This document shows positions 1-5,463 of a DNA stretch of 5,465 nt, piece after piece. Location of the stretch: NCBI GenBank assembly GCA_029261675.1, contig JAJDBA010000122.1:1-5465 (forward strand), in the 5' to 3' direction. The notes beneath the pieces were generated by a model. It did not search any database and was not told the DNA's origin. It saw nothing but the letters and a program-made list of their open reading frames with translations. Position 1 is the first letter of the stretch; each line of letters begins with the position of its first letter. Position numbers and translations under genes: made by a program. This DNA comes from Nitrospinaceae bacterium (lineage in GTDB: Bacteria > Nitrospinota > Nitrospinia > Nitrospinales > VA-1).

Positions 1-922
1 TTTCTACATCCGGACTACGATGGTCTTTCTGTAGATAGGCCAGAGCGATTAATTTTTCGAGAGATGCCGAGTGCACCGAGCTTTTGATAATTCCTATTTT
101 TTTCTCCCCGAGCAAAATCGACCCATTCATCGGCGGTGAGATAGGGCCCTCAATAGTCACCCCCATTAAGGCAAAGTTAGGCGCACCATAAGTTTTTATG
201 CGAGCAATGACCTCTTGGCCAATATAACAGCCTTTGTTGTAACTAACCGAGCTATGCTCCAGACCGGTTTCGGGGAGGATGTTCTTGCCATCCATGTCTT
301 TGCCGAATACAGGAATACCTGCTTCAATTCTTAGAACTTCCCGCGCTGGTTCTCCAATTTTAGTGGGTTGATTTTCTGCGTTAATCAGTTTTTGTGTGAA
401 ATTTTCTTTTAACTCAGGAGGAAGGCAGATGATGAATCCCTCTTCGCCGGTTAAGGATTTTTTTATCACTGTCAGAGGCACACCTTCAAAATCATTTCGC
501 TTTATATCATTAGGTTTTTCGGGGAGTGAACTGAATAATTTTTCAAGCACCAAAATGCTCTTGGGGCCTTGAAGAGCCAGTAACTCCAGATCGAGTTCCT
601 CAAAAGCAACGGCTTCGCGGAAGTGATAGGACTCTAGATGATCGTGCAGAGTTTTGGGATTGTCGGATAAGAGCCAGCTTTCATTTTCATCCATACGATG
701 AAGCGAAAAACTGGTGATCAGGCGCGCTTGCCGATCCGTGATAGCACTGGACTGACCTTGCTCCACTTGCAACTGCAAGGCATCATTCGTGGTCTGTGTT
801 TGCAGAAATGAGAGAGTGTCATTCCCCTTAGCGGAAAGAATGCTCCACCCTTCCATAAAAAAATATCCGCAATTTTGCCTTACTTGATTGATTTCTTCCT
901 GAATTTCGGGAGTCAGTTGCAT
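1..922 (-). CDS. ygfZ: YgfZ/GcvT-like folate-binding Fe-S assembly protein, 3' end cut by window
   Basis: This reading frame runs leftward from the ATG at 922 and is still open at the window edge, giving 307 codons without a stop. The family signature K-G-C-Y-x-G-Q-E is at residues 230-237, with the conserved cysteine at 232. E. coli YgfZ, a protein of about 326 residues, has the same motif at nearly the same place, so only a short C-terminal part should be missing. The N-terminal half (for example the stretch around residues 27-50, GW..L...G.D...FLQ.Q.TND) is the GcvT-like folate-binding fold. From knowledge of the family, YgfZ is a cytoplasmic tetrahydrofolate-dependent factor that supports biogenesis or repair of some Fe-S enzymes, including the tRNA methylthiotransferase MiaB. 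The upstream neighbour on the same strand is an A-type Fe-S carrier, which agrees with this role. The Shine-Dalgarno sequence is weak (GAG about 9 bases upstream), so translation may depend on the upstream gene's mRNA. Confidence 0.9.
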   Translation of the reverse strand, partial: MQLTPEIQEEINQVRQNCGYFFMEGWSILSAKGNDTLSFLQTQTTNDALQLQVEQGQSSAITDRQARLITSFSLHRMDENESWLLSDNPKTLHDHLESYHFREAVAFEELDLELLALQGPKSILVLEKLFSSLPEKPNDIKRNDFEGVPLTVIKKSLTGEEGFIICLPPELKENFTQKLINAENQPTKIGEPAREVLRIEAGIPVFGKDMDGKNILPETGLEHSSVSYNKGCYIGQEVIARIKTYGAPNFALMGVTIEGPISPPMNGSILLGEKKIGIIKSSVHSASLEKLIALAYLQKDHRSPDVE

Positions 923-950
923 GCTTGTAATCTCATTGTCAGAAGGAAAT

Positions 951-991
951 CCAGGTTCCCCCCTGATAAGGGGGGCTAGGGGGGTTAAACC
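951..991. repeat. GC-rich intergenic hairpin repeat
   Basis: Six C (958-963), the loop TGATAA and six G (970-975) form a perfect 6-bp stem. A third block of six G (979-984) follows after CTA and could pair with the same C block. An outer GGTT (954-957) can pair with AACC (988-991). The alternation of C6, G6 and G6 around short AT-rich linkers resembles the small palindromic elements scattered between genes in many Gram-negative genomes. No T tract follows on the minus strand, so it is not a classical intrinsic terminator. It could act as an mRNA stabiliser or attenuator between the two minus-strand Fe-S genes. Whether it is multicopy cannot be judged from this window. Confidence 0.6.
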
Positions 992-997
992 GGGTTG

Positions 998-1339
998 TCA
1001 GGTAATGGAGAAAGATTCTCCGCAACCACAAGTCGAAGTTGCATTTGGATTGACGAAAACAAACCCTTTGCCCTGTAGTCCGTCCTGAAAGTCCAACGCC
1101 ATGCCTTTGAGATAGATCATACTTTTAGCATCCATAAAGACATTGAAGCCTTCGTGTTGAATGATGGTATCGCCCTCATCTTTTGGCGTGAATTGTAGAT
1201 CATAAGATAACCCTGAGCAACCACCACCCTTTACAGCCAGCCGCAGTCCAATTTCAGGATTATTTTCTGCTTTAACCAGTCGAATGACCTCTTCACTGGC
1301 TTTCGGCGTTATTTTTACAAAATCTGTTGTAACCGTCAT
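998..1339 (-). CDS. erpA: A-type iron-sulfur cluster carrier (ErpA/IscA family)
   Basis: This 113-residue protein has the complete A-type carrier signature: Cys41 in GGGCSG and the C-terminal pair Cys104 and Cys106 in TSTCGCGESF. These three cysteines bind the [2Fe-2S] or [4Fe-4S] cluster that the protein passes from a scaffold to target apoenzymes in the cytoplasm. The length is normal for the family. The GGGCSG and NPNATSTCGCG wording is closer to ErpA than to E. coli IscA, but the ErpA/IscA/SufA split cannot be settled by eye. The start is supported by a good Shine-Dalgarno (GGGAG, 1346-1350, six bases before the ATG) and by a strong promoter further upstream. A YgfZ-type gene follows on the same strand after 75 bases, and the two may be cotranscribed. 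No isc or suf scaffold or desulfurase gene is visible nearby. Confidence 0.95.
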   Translation of the reverse strand: MTVTTDFVKITPKASEEVIRLVKAENNPEIGLRLAVKGGGCSGLSYDLQFTPKDEGDTIIQHEGFNVFMDAKSMIYLKGMALDFQDGLQGKGFVFVNPNATSTCGCGESFSIT

Positions 1340-1401
1340 AAAAGTCTCCCTTAATTAACTCTTTCCTATTAGATAGCGTGAGCAGGCTTAACGATTCTTA
1401 A

Positions 1402-1431
1402 ATTATACTTAAATTTCGAGTATTTCGTCAA
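1402..1431 (-). promoter_or_regulatory. sigma70-type promoter of the Fe-S carrier gene
   Basis: On the minus strand, TTGACG (1431-1426, five of six matches to the -35 consensus) and TATAAT (1407-1402, a perfect -10) are separated by 18 bases. Transcription would start near 1395 and give a leader of about 55 bases before the ATG at 1339. It lies downstream of the kinase stop codon (1496), so the Fe-S carrier gene probably has its own transcript and does not rely on read-through from the kinase. Confidence 0.75.
1405..1423. promoter_or_regulatory. candidate operator: inverted repeat within the Fe-S carrier promoter
   Basis: ATACT (1405-1409) and AGTAT (1419-1423) form a perfect 5-bp inverted repeat with a 9-base spacer containing the palindrome AAATTT. 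The element overlaps the -10 box and fills much of the -35/-10 spacer, where a bound dimer would block RNA polymerase. Fe-S assembly genes are often controlled by Rrf2-family regulators such as IscR, whose type 1 sites also begin with ATA and end with TAT, but the match to a known consensus is only loose. The sequence is AT-rich, so chance is possible. Confidence 0.35.
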
Positions 1432-1495
1432 ATATGTTGATGCGGAAAAATTAGATATAACATTGTTTTTGCAGTAGAAAACAGGACGTTCTCGC

Positions 1496-4018
1496 CTATA
1501 ATTTCCCTTCTTCAATTTCTTTTGGCCATGAAAAGTGGAAAGTAGTTCCCCCGCCCTGCTTGGATGCCACGGTTATTTTTCCTCCTTGGGTTTCAATAAT
1601 TCTTTTAATCAAGGCCAGCCCCAAACCTGTATTGCCAGTATGTTCACGGGACTTCAGAGTGTGGAACATTTGAAAAATTTTCTCAAAATGTGTCGGGTTG
1701 ATCCCAGAACCATTATCGGAGACTGAAAAGTTATAATAGGATTCTTCTTCTTGGCACCCAATCTCAATCCGTATATTTTCTTTATTTGGGTGGTGTTTGA
1801 TAGCATTATCGATCAAATTTTGAAACACCTGCTGCATTCTAATCTTGTCAGTAGTCAGAGTAGGTAAAGGCTCTGGAGGTGAAACAATTTCCTTATCAGA
1901 AACCCCTAATAGGTCAGCAATTTCATTGATTAATTTTTGAACATTTACAGATTGAACTTTGTTGAAGACTCTTCCAGCTCTGGAATACTCTAACAATCCT
2001 GTGATCATGTTTTCCATAGATATTGTACGCTTAACCAAGAGGTCAAAATTTTCTTTAATTTCTTCACTCATAATTTCATTAAGATCTTCCTGAATCCAGG
2101 AAGCTAAGTTTTTGATTCCTCGTAATGGAGCTTTTAAGTCATGCGATATTACATAAGCGAATTGGTTGAGTTCTTCTTCAGCTTTTTTCCTCTCGGTAAT
2201 ATCTCGAAATACAACGACGGCACCCGTGATCTTGTTGTTTTCGAAAATGGGGGTGCTGAGGTATTCAATAGGAAAGCTGGTCCCATCTTTTCGCCAGAAT
2301 ACTTCATCGTTAACTAGAGTCGTTTTCCCTTGTACATAGGAAGCATGAATTGAACATTCTTCCTTAGGGAAGGAAGTACCGTTTGCTCGAGTGTGATGAA
2401 TGAGATCATGTTGATTACGGCCGACTAATTCTTCGGGAGAATATCCTAAGAATTTTCCTGTGGCCGCATTGGAAAAGGACATGTTCCCCAACGTATCCAG
2501 CCCATAAATGCCATCTCCTACGCTTTCAAGGATAAGGCGGTTTCTATCGGTTATTCTCCTTAGGGTAGCAGTTTGCTTTCTCTCTCTTTGTATTAGGTAG
2601 ATAATAAATCCAATTAAAAAAGATGTAAGGATTCCGGCGAGCAATATAACAAGGGATACGGGAGAGTTAGACTTTTCTATCAAGGAACTGTTAGGCCAAA
2701 GTACAATTTTCCACTTGTTATCATCTACTTTAATGAAACTTTTTTTCTGCCAGAAGGGGTCGTGATAAGTGCTGTTTTTTTTGTTTTCAAAAATCATTTT
2801 CCCCTTTGAATAAAGCCTGAAGGAAAAATCTTGCTTCAGGTTTGTGTCGAAATTGAAATTTAAAAAGTCATTTGTAGAAATATTTGCCACGAGATAGCCA
2901 TCGAATTGACTAGGCCGAAAAATCGGAATAATTATTGAAAACCCATATTCTTCTTGATCTAGCTTTATAATGGGACTGATTGAAGGTTTTTTTCGACTTT
3001 TTGCGCTCATCATAGTTGTCTTTTGATTTTCATCTACTATTTGAGATAAGCCTTTTGGGGTATTTTTTATAGATGGCACGACCCAGCGAACTTTTCCAGT
3101 AGAGTCCACCCATTGGATCGATTGATAAGGTGAAAAGTGCTTTATGTATTCAGTAGCATCTTGTTTCCAGTTTTTATAAGAAACATTTTTACTGGTTTCC
3201 CAGCGTTTTCCCATACGAGACAGTTCTAACACTCTTGATTGAATACTGTTTGAGATCTTATTATTTAGGAAGTCAGTTGCGCTTTGTATTTTATTTTTTA
3301 TGAGGATGTTTTCATGGATGATGTTGGATCGATAAAGAAGAAGGGAGACTATTATTAAACAGGTGGTTGCAAGAACAGGCCTCCACCAGGTGCTCAACTG
3401 GGTGGTTTGAGAGTTGATCCAAGATAAAATGAATATGCCCGACCCCAGCACCAAAAACCCGATTGATGTATGAAGAGCCATCCGGGTTAGCCTTCCCCAG
3501 CCATAGGCGGTTTCCATGCCAATTATATATCCAAGTGTTGCTACCGCACTTAGTGCCAGAGTGAGTGCCGATAGAGCAAAAAGAGCTATCCTCGTTGAGG
3601 ATCGTTTTCCTGATAAACCTGATATTAGCAAGCTGCTTCCAACGAGTGAAAAACAGAGGGCAGTGTTGGGAGCCATTCTTCCTGGATGGAGGGTTTTGAC
3701 CGTGATGAAGTGGTTCATAAACAATTCATCCAGACCAATATTGATTACAAACAAGTATTGAATTAAAGTGAGACCTCCAACCGCTAAAGCGAGGCTACCC
3801 AGCGCAAGAGCTGGAGTAGGCTTACCCTGAGTCAAAAAAAACAATCCTGTTCCGCAAAACAGGAAGCCAAGGGCCGTGTTGTACTGCATTGGTACAAATG
3901 AAGGGTGAACCTGAATCAACAATGGGATTTTTAAGTACCAGCCAGCTAGTACGAGTAAACCTAAGCCCAAGGAAAATAGAGCGCACAGGAAGGAATAGCG
4001 TGAATAGAGAAAGGGCAT
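1496..4018 (-). CDS. Membrane-bound sensor histidine kinase (membrane repeat domain, extracytoplasmic sensor, PAS, HisKA, HATPase)
   Basis: This 840-residue protein has seven hydrophobic segments in its first 230 residues (about 11-29, 47-64, 70-92, 117-134, 143-166, 181-200 and 213-230). An extracytoplasmic domain follows (about 231-454), resembling CHASE-type sensors (IQWVDSTGKVRWVVP at 301-315), then an eighth helix (455-476). A PAS domain (about 490-608) ends in the usual FRDITERKKAEEEL linker. The phosphoacceptor is His626 in the H box VISHDLKAPLRG. The ATP-binding boxes are all present: N (Asn734, Asp737, Asn738), G1 (DNGSG, 768-772), F (782-785) and G2 (TGLGLAL, 797-803). It should autophosphorylate and pass phosphate to a response regulator, but no receiver domain or regulator gene is in view. 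The start is the first possible one after an in-frame stop at 4037-4039. It has no clear Shine-Dalgarno. The ligand is unknown. The sensor segment is visibly more AT-rich than the rest. Confidence 0.93.
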   Translation of the reverse strand: MPFLYSRYSFLCALFSLGLGLLVLAGWYLKIPLLIQVHPSFVPMQYNTALGFLFCGTGLFFLTQGKPTPALALGSLALAVGGLTLIQYLFVINIGLDELFMNHFITVKTLHPGRMAPNTALCFSLVGSSLLISGLSGKRSSTRIALFALSALTLALSAVATLGYIIGMETAYGWGRLTRMALHTSIGFLVLGSGIFILSWINSQTTQLSTWWRPVLATTCLIIVSLLLYRSNIIHENILIKNKIQSATDFLNNKISNSIQSRVLELSRMGKRWETSKNVSYKNWKQDATEYIKHFSPYQSIQWVDSTGKVRWVVPSIKNTPKGLSQIVDENQKTTMMSAKSRKKPSISPIIKLDQEEYGFSIIIPIFRPSQFDGYLVANISTNDFLNFNFDTNLKQDFSFRLYSKGKMIFENKKNSTYHDPFWQKKSFIKVDDNKWKIVLWPNSSLIEKSNSPVSLVILLAGILTSFLIGFIIYLIQRERKQTATLRRITDRNRLILESVGDGIYGLDTLGNMSFSNAATGKFLGYSPEELVGRNQHDLIHHTRANGTSFPKEECSIHASYVQGKTTLVNDEVFWRKDGTSFPIEYLSTPIFENNKITGAVVVFRDITERKKAEEELNQFAYVISHDLKAPLRGIKNLASWIQEDLNEIMSEEIKENFDLLVKRTISMENMITGLLEYSRAGRVFNKVQSVNVQKLINEIADLLGVSDKEIVSPPEPLPTLTTDKIRMQQVFQNLIDNAIKHHPNKENIRIEIGCQEEESYYNFSVSDNGSGINPTHFEKIFQMFHTLKSREHTGNTGLGLALIKRIIETQGGKITVASKQGGGTTFHFSWPKEIEEGKL

Positions 4019-4080
4019 TGTTTGTGTTCGTTTAGGTTATGGTTCGAAACTGTGAACTGGAAAAAGTATCCCCATGCCAA

Positions 4081-4117
4081 AACTTGTATTGATCAAGTTA
4101 TAGGGTAACTTAAAAGT
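4081..4117. repeat. Cluster of overlapping inverted repeats in the divergent intergenic region
   Basis: The half-site AACTT appears four times in alternating orientation: AACTTG (4081-4086), CAAGTTA (4094-4100), TAACTT (4106-4111) and AAGT (4114-4117). Neighbouring copies make perfect inverted repeats: AACTTG/CAAGTT with a 7-base spacer, AAGTTA/TAACTT with a 5-base spacer, and ACTT/AAGT with a 2-base spacer. The 8-base palindrome TTGATCAA (4089-4096) lies inside. The cluster is 63-99 bases upstream of the kinase start and about 175 bases upstream of the bolA-like gene, so a regulator bound here could act on both directions. It could instead form alternative hairpins in the kinase leader RNA. 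Confidence 0.45.
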
Positions 4118-4204
4118 CTCTGGTTGTAACTAATTTAATCCAGAAGGTGTGTGTAATTTTAATCGATGTATTTTTTTTCTTGTATTAAGTATATTGAAAA
4201 AAAT

Positions 4205-4235
4205 GGGACAAAACATTAAATCCTTTTGCTAGAAT
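4205..4235 (+). promoter_or_regulatory. candidate promoter of the bolA-grx-prx operon
   Basis: TAGAAT (4230-4235, five of six matches to the -10 consensus) is preceded directly by TGC (4227-4229), the extended -10 pattern. GGGACA (4205-4210) is a poor -35 at a long 19-base spacing. Transcription would start near 4242, about 50 bases before the ATG. Alternatives nearby are TTGAAA (4194-4199) with TTAAAT (4216-4221), and a second extended -10, TGG plus TATAAA (4260-4268), which would give a very short leader. The sequence does not decide between them. Confidence 0.35.
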
Positions 4236-4291
4236 TAGAATCAAACAGTTACGGTTTATTGGTATAAAACATCATTTTAAAAGGAAAAAGG

Positions 4292-4522
4292 ATGATTAGT
4301 ATTCCAGATTTGATTGGTATCGTTAAAGCTGCTGTCCCAGATGCGGAAGTGAATGTGATGGATAAAACGGGGATGAGTGATCATTTTATCATCCACGTCG
4401 TCTCGGCATCTTTTGAAGAATTAGGAATAATGGATCGACACCGAAAGGTTCAGGATGCTCTGAATCCTGCCATGGCGGATGGTCGAGTCCACGCAGCTGA
4501 AATAAAAACGGCTGTCCCATAG
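4292..4522 (+). CDS. BolA-family protein (IbaG/BolA-like)
   Basis: This 76-residue protein has the compact alpha-beta BolA core: DHFIIHVVSASFEELG (30-45), then the helix MDRHRKVQDAL (47-57) with the family's RHR.V pattern, and the C-terminal strand RVHAAEIKT (65-73). His67 matches the invariant BolA histidine that helps ligate a [2Fe-2S] cluster shared with a CGFS-type glutaredoxin. His31, His35 and His50 are further candidates. It lacks a C-terminal extension, so it is at the short end of the family. The start is supported by AAGGA (4281-4285) six bases upstream. The partner glutaredoxin gene begins 56 bases downstream on the same strand, which strongly suggests the two proteins form the BolA-Grx complex used in Fe-S trafficking or iron signalling. 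Assignment to BolA versus IbaG subgroup is not certain, so no symbol is given. Confidence 0.9.
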   Translation: MISIPDLIGIVKAAVPDAEVNVMDKTGMSDHFIIHVVSASFEELGIMDRHRKVQDALNPAMADGRVHAAEIKTAVP

Positions 4523-4578
4523 GCATGGGGTGATTATAAACTTTATTGTAAACACATTATTAAGCAAAGGAGTAAGAG

Positions 4579-4899
4579 ATGGCTGGTATTGAAGATCAAA
4601 TTAAGGAAGAAATTGCAGCAAATAAAATTCTGATTTATGGCAAGGGTACAAAAGCTGCGCCACAATGCGGATTCACAGTAGAAACCATTCAGTTTTTTAA
4701 TAAATATGGCTATCCTTTTGAGGTTGTTAATTGTCTCGAAGATATGACCAAGCGTGAAGCTCTCACCAAAATGACCAACTGGCCTACTCTGCCAAAAGTT
4801 TTTATTGATGGTAAGTTTTATGGCGATACAGATATTCTTGATGAGATGGAATCGAAGGGCGAAGTAGAACCTCTGATCAAAGCCGCATTTGGCGAGTAG
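4579..4899 (+). CDS. grxD: Monothiol glutaredoxin, Grx4 family, with CGFT active site
   Basis: This 106-residue single-domain glutaredoxin matches E. coli Grx4 in length and layout: helix IEDQIKEEI, strand ILIYGKGT with Lys22, active site PQCGFT (28-33) with Cys30, the cis-Pro region NWPTLPKVFIDGKF (67-80), then GDTDILDEM (82-90). Proteins of this class use the active-site Cys and a bound glutathione to hold a [2Fe-2S] cluster between two glutaredoxins or between a glutaredoxin and BolA. Two positions are unusual. Thr33 replaces the nearly invariant Ser of CGFS, and GDTD replaces the usual GGCD glutathione-binding turn. A second cysteine, Cys52, is in NCLED where Val is usual. Translation starts behind an excellent AAAGGAG (4566-4572) six bases from the ATG. 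The upstream neighbour is the BolA-like gene, and the peroxiredoxin-like gene follows after 26 bases. Confidence 0.93.
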   Translation: MAGIEDQIKEEIAANKILIYGKGTKAAPQCGFTVETIQFFNKYGYPFEVVNCLEDMTKREALTKMTNWPTLPKVFIDGKFYGDTDILDEMESKGEVEPLIKAAFGE

Positions 4900-4925
4900 T
4901 TAACCTTTAATTAATAGGAATATCC

Positions 4926-5447
4926 ATGCCCGATGAATTAGAAGTAGGGGATCGTGCGCCAAATTTTGAGTTACCCGCCGTTTATGGCTATAAAGCAGGT
5001 GCATCCAGTCCTTCTGCTGAAGAGAAGGTAAAAATCAGCCTGAAAGACTTTGAGGATAAAAAGTGGGTGGTTCTGGCTTTTTACAGACAGGATAGTAGCC
5101 CCGAAGACACGCGCTTGATGGTGGGATTCAACGAGTGGAACCGTAAGTTCAAAACCCGTGAGGTTGAGGTTCTAGGCTGTAGTTGGAATGGTGTAAACGC
5201 CCATCAACAGTTTATCGAAGTTTTCCAGTTCGGATTCACTCTTCTGGCTGATGAATACAAAAAAGTGACCGAGCAGTATGGGGTTATCAAGGAAGAAGAG
5301 GATCTTGGCGATATGGTCAAATATATCGAACGGACCACTTTTGTTATTGATAAAACGGGGATGATCCGGGCTATCTGGAGAAACCCTGAAGATCTGCGTG
5401 AACACCCTGCCGACATCTGGGAATTTATCCAAAAAGAAAAGAAATAA
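4926..5447 (+). CDS. Peroxiredoxin-fold (AhpC/TSA, Bcp-like) protein lacking the peroxidatic cysteine
   Basis: This 173-residue protein has a clear peroxiredoxin fold: EVGDRAPNFELPAV at 6-19, the strand KWVVLAFY (46-53), VEVLGCSWNGVNAHQQF (80-96), a FTLLADE strand (104-110), and ERTTFVIDKTGMIRAIW (135-151), which keeps the conserved active-site Arg136. In the catalytic loop, aligned to FYPKDFTPVCT, the residues are F52 Y53 R54 Q55 D56 S57 S58 P59 E60 D61 T62. The peroxidatic Cys is thus Asp61 (codon GAC) and the loop Pro is Arg54. The only cysteine is Cys85 in VLGCS, where Val is usual. It is therefore unlikely to reduce peroxides by the standard mechanism. No signal peptide is seen, so it should be cytoplasmic. 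AGGAA (4916-4920) serves as ribosome site. It is the last gene of the operon, 26 bases after the glutaredoxin. Its function is unknown; a structural, sensing or chaperone role is possible. Confidence 0.88.
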   Translation: MPDELEVGDRAPNFELPAVYGYKAGASSPSAEEKVKISLKDFEDKKWVVLAFYRQDSSPEDTRLMVGFNEWNRKFKTREVEVLGCSWNGVNAHQQFIEVFQFGFTLLADEYKKVTEQYGVIKEEEDLGDMVKYIERTTFVIDKTGMIRAIWRNPEDLREHPADIWEFIQKEKK

Positions 5448-5463
5448 CCGGGCAACACCCGGT
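5447..5463 (+). terminator. candidate terminator hairpin after the peroxiredoxin-like gene
   Basis: ACCGGG (5447-5452) and CCCGGT (5458-5463) form a perfect 6-bp stem with the loop CAACA, starting on the last base of the stop codon. The position and GC-rich stem fit an intrinsic terminator closing the three-gene operon. The window ends two bases later, so the expected T tract cannot be checked. Confidence 0.55.

Noticed and set aside
1476..1496. A possible terminator after the kinase (minus strand, GGCG-AGAA-CG-T-CC followed by a few T).
   Set aside because: The stem is only four pairs with a bulge and the T run is short, so it is too weak to call.
1535..1726. A plus-strand open frame of 63 codons inside the kinase gene, and a similar 81-codon one at 3516-3761.
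   Set aside because: They lie antisense to well-supported kinase coding sequence with recognised motifs, and their translations show no family features.
4095..4140. A kinase promoter on the minus strand based on TATAAC (4098-4103).
   Set aside because: No acceptable -35 box lies 16-19 bases upstream, and an extended -10 TG is absent.
4160..4205. Long T and A runs that might be a bidirectional terminator or a curved-DNA element.
   Set aside because: There is no GC-rich stem next to the runs, and the genes diverge from this gap, so no terminator is expected here.
4361..4376. A 16-base exact match between the bolA-like gene and the peroxiredoxin-like gene (second copy at 5349-5364).
   Set aside because: Both copies encode Asp-Lys-Thr-Gly-Met in the same frame at sites where each family commonly has D-x-x-G. 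The flanks are unrelated, so coincidence of codon choice is the simplest reading.
5172..5458. Two minus-strand open frames opposite the peroxiredoxin-like gene.
   Set aside because: They overlap each other and a gene with clear homology, and have no recognisable protein features.
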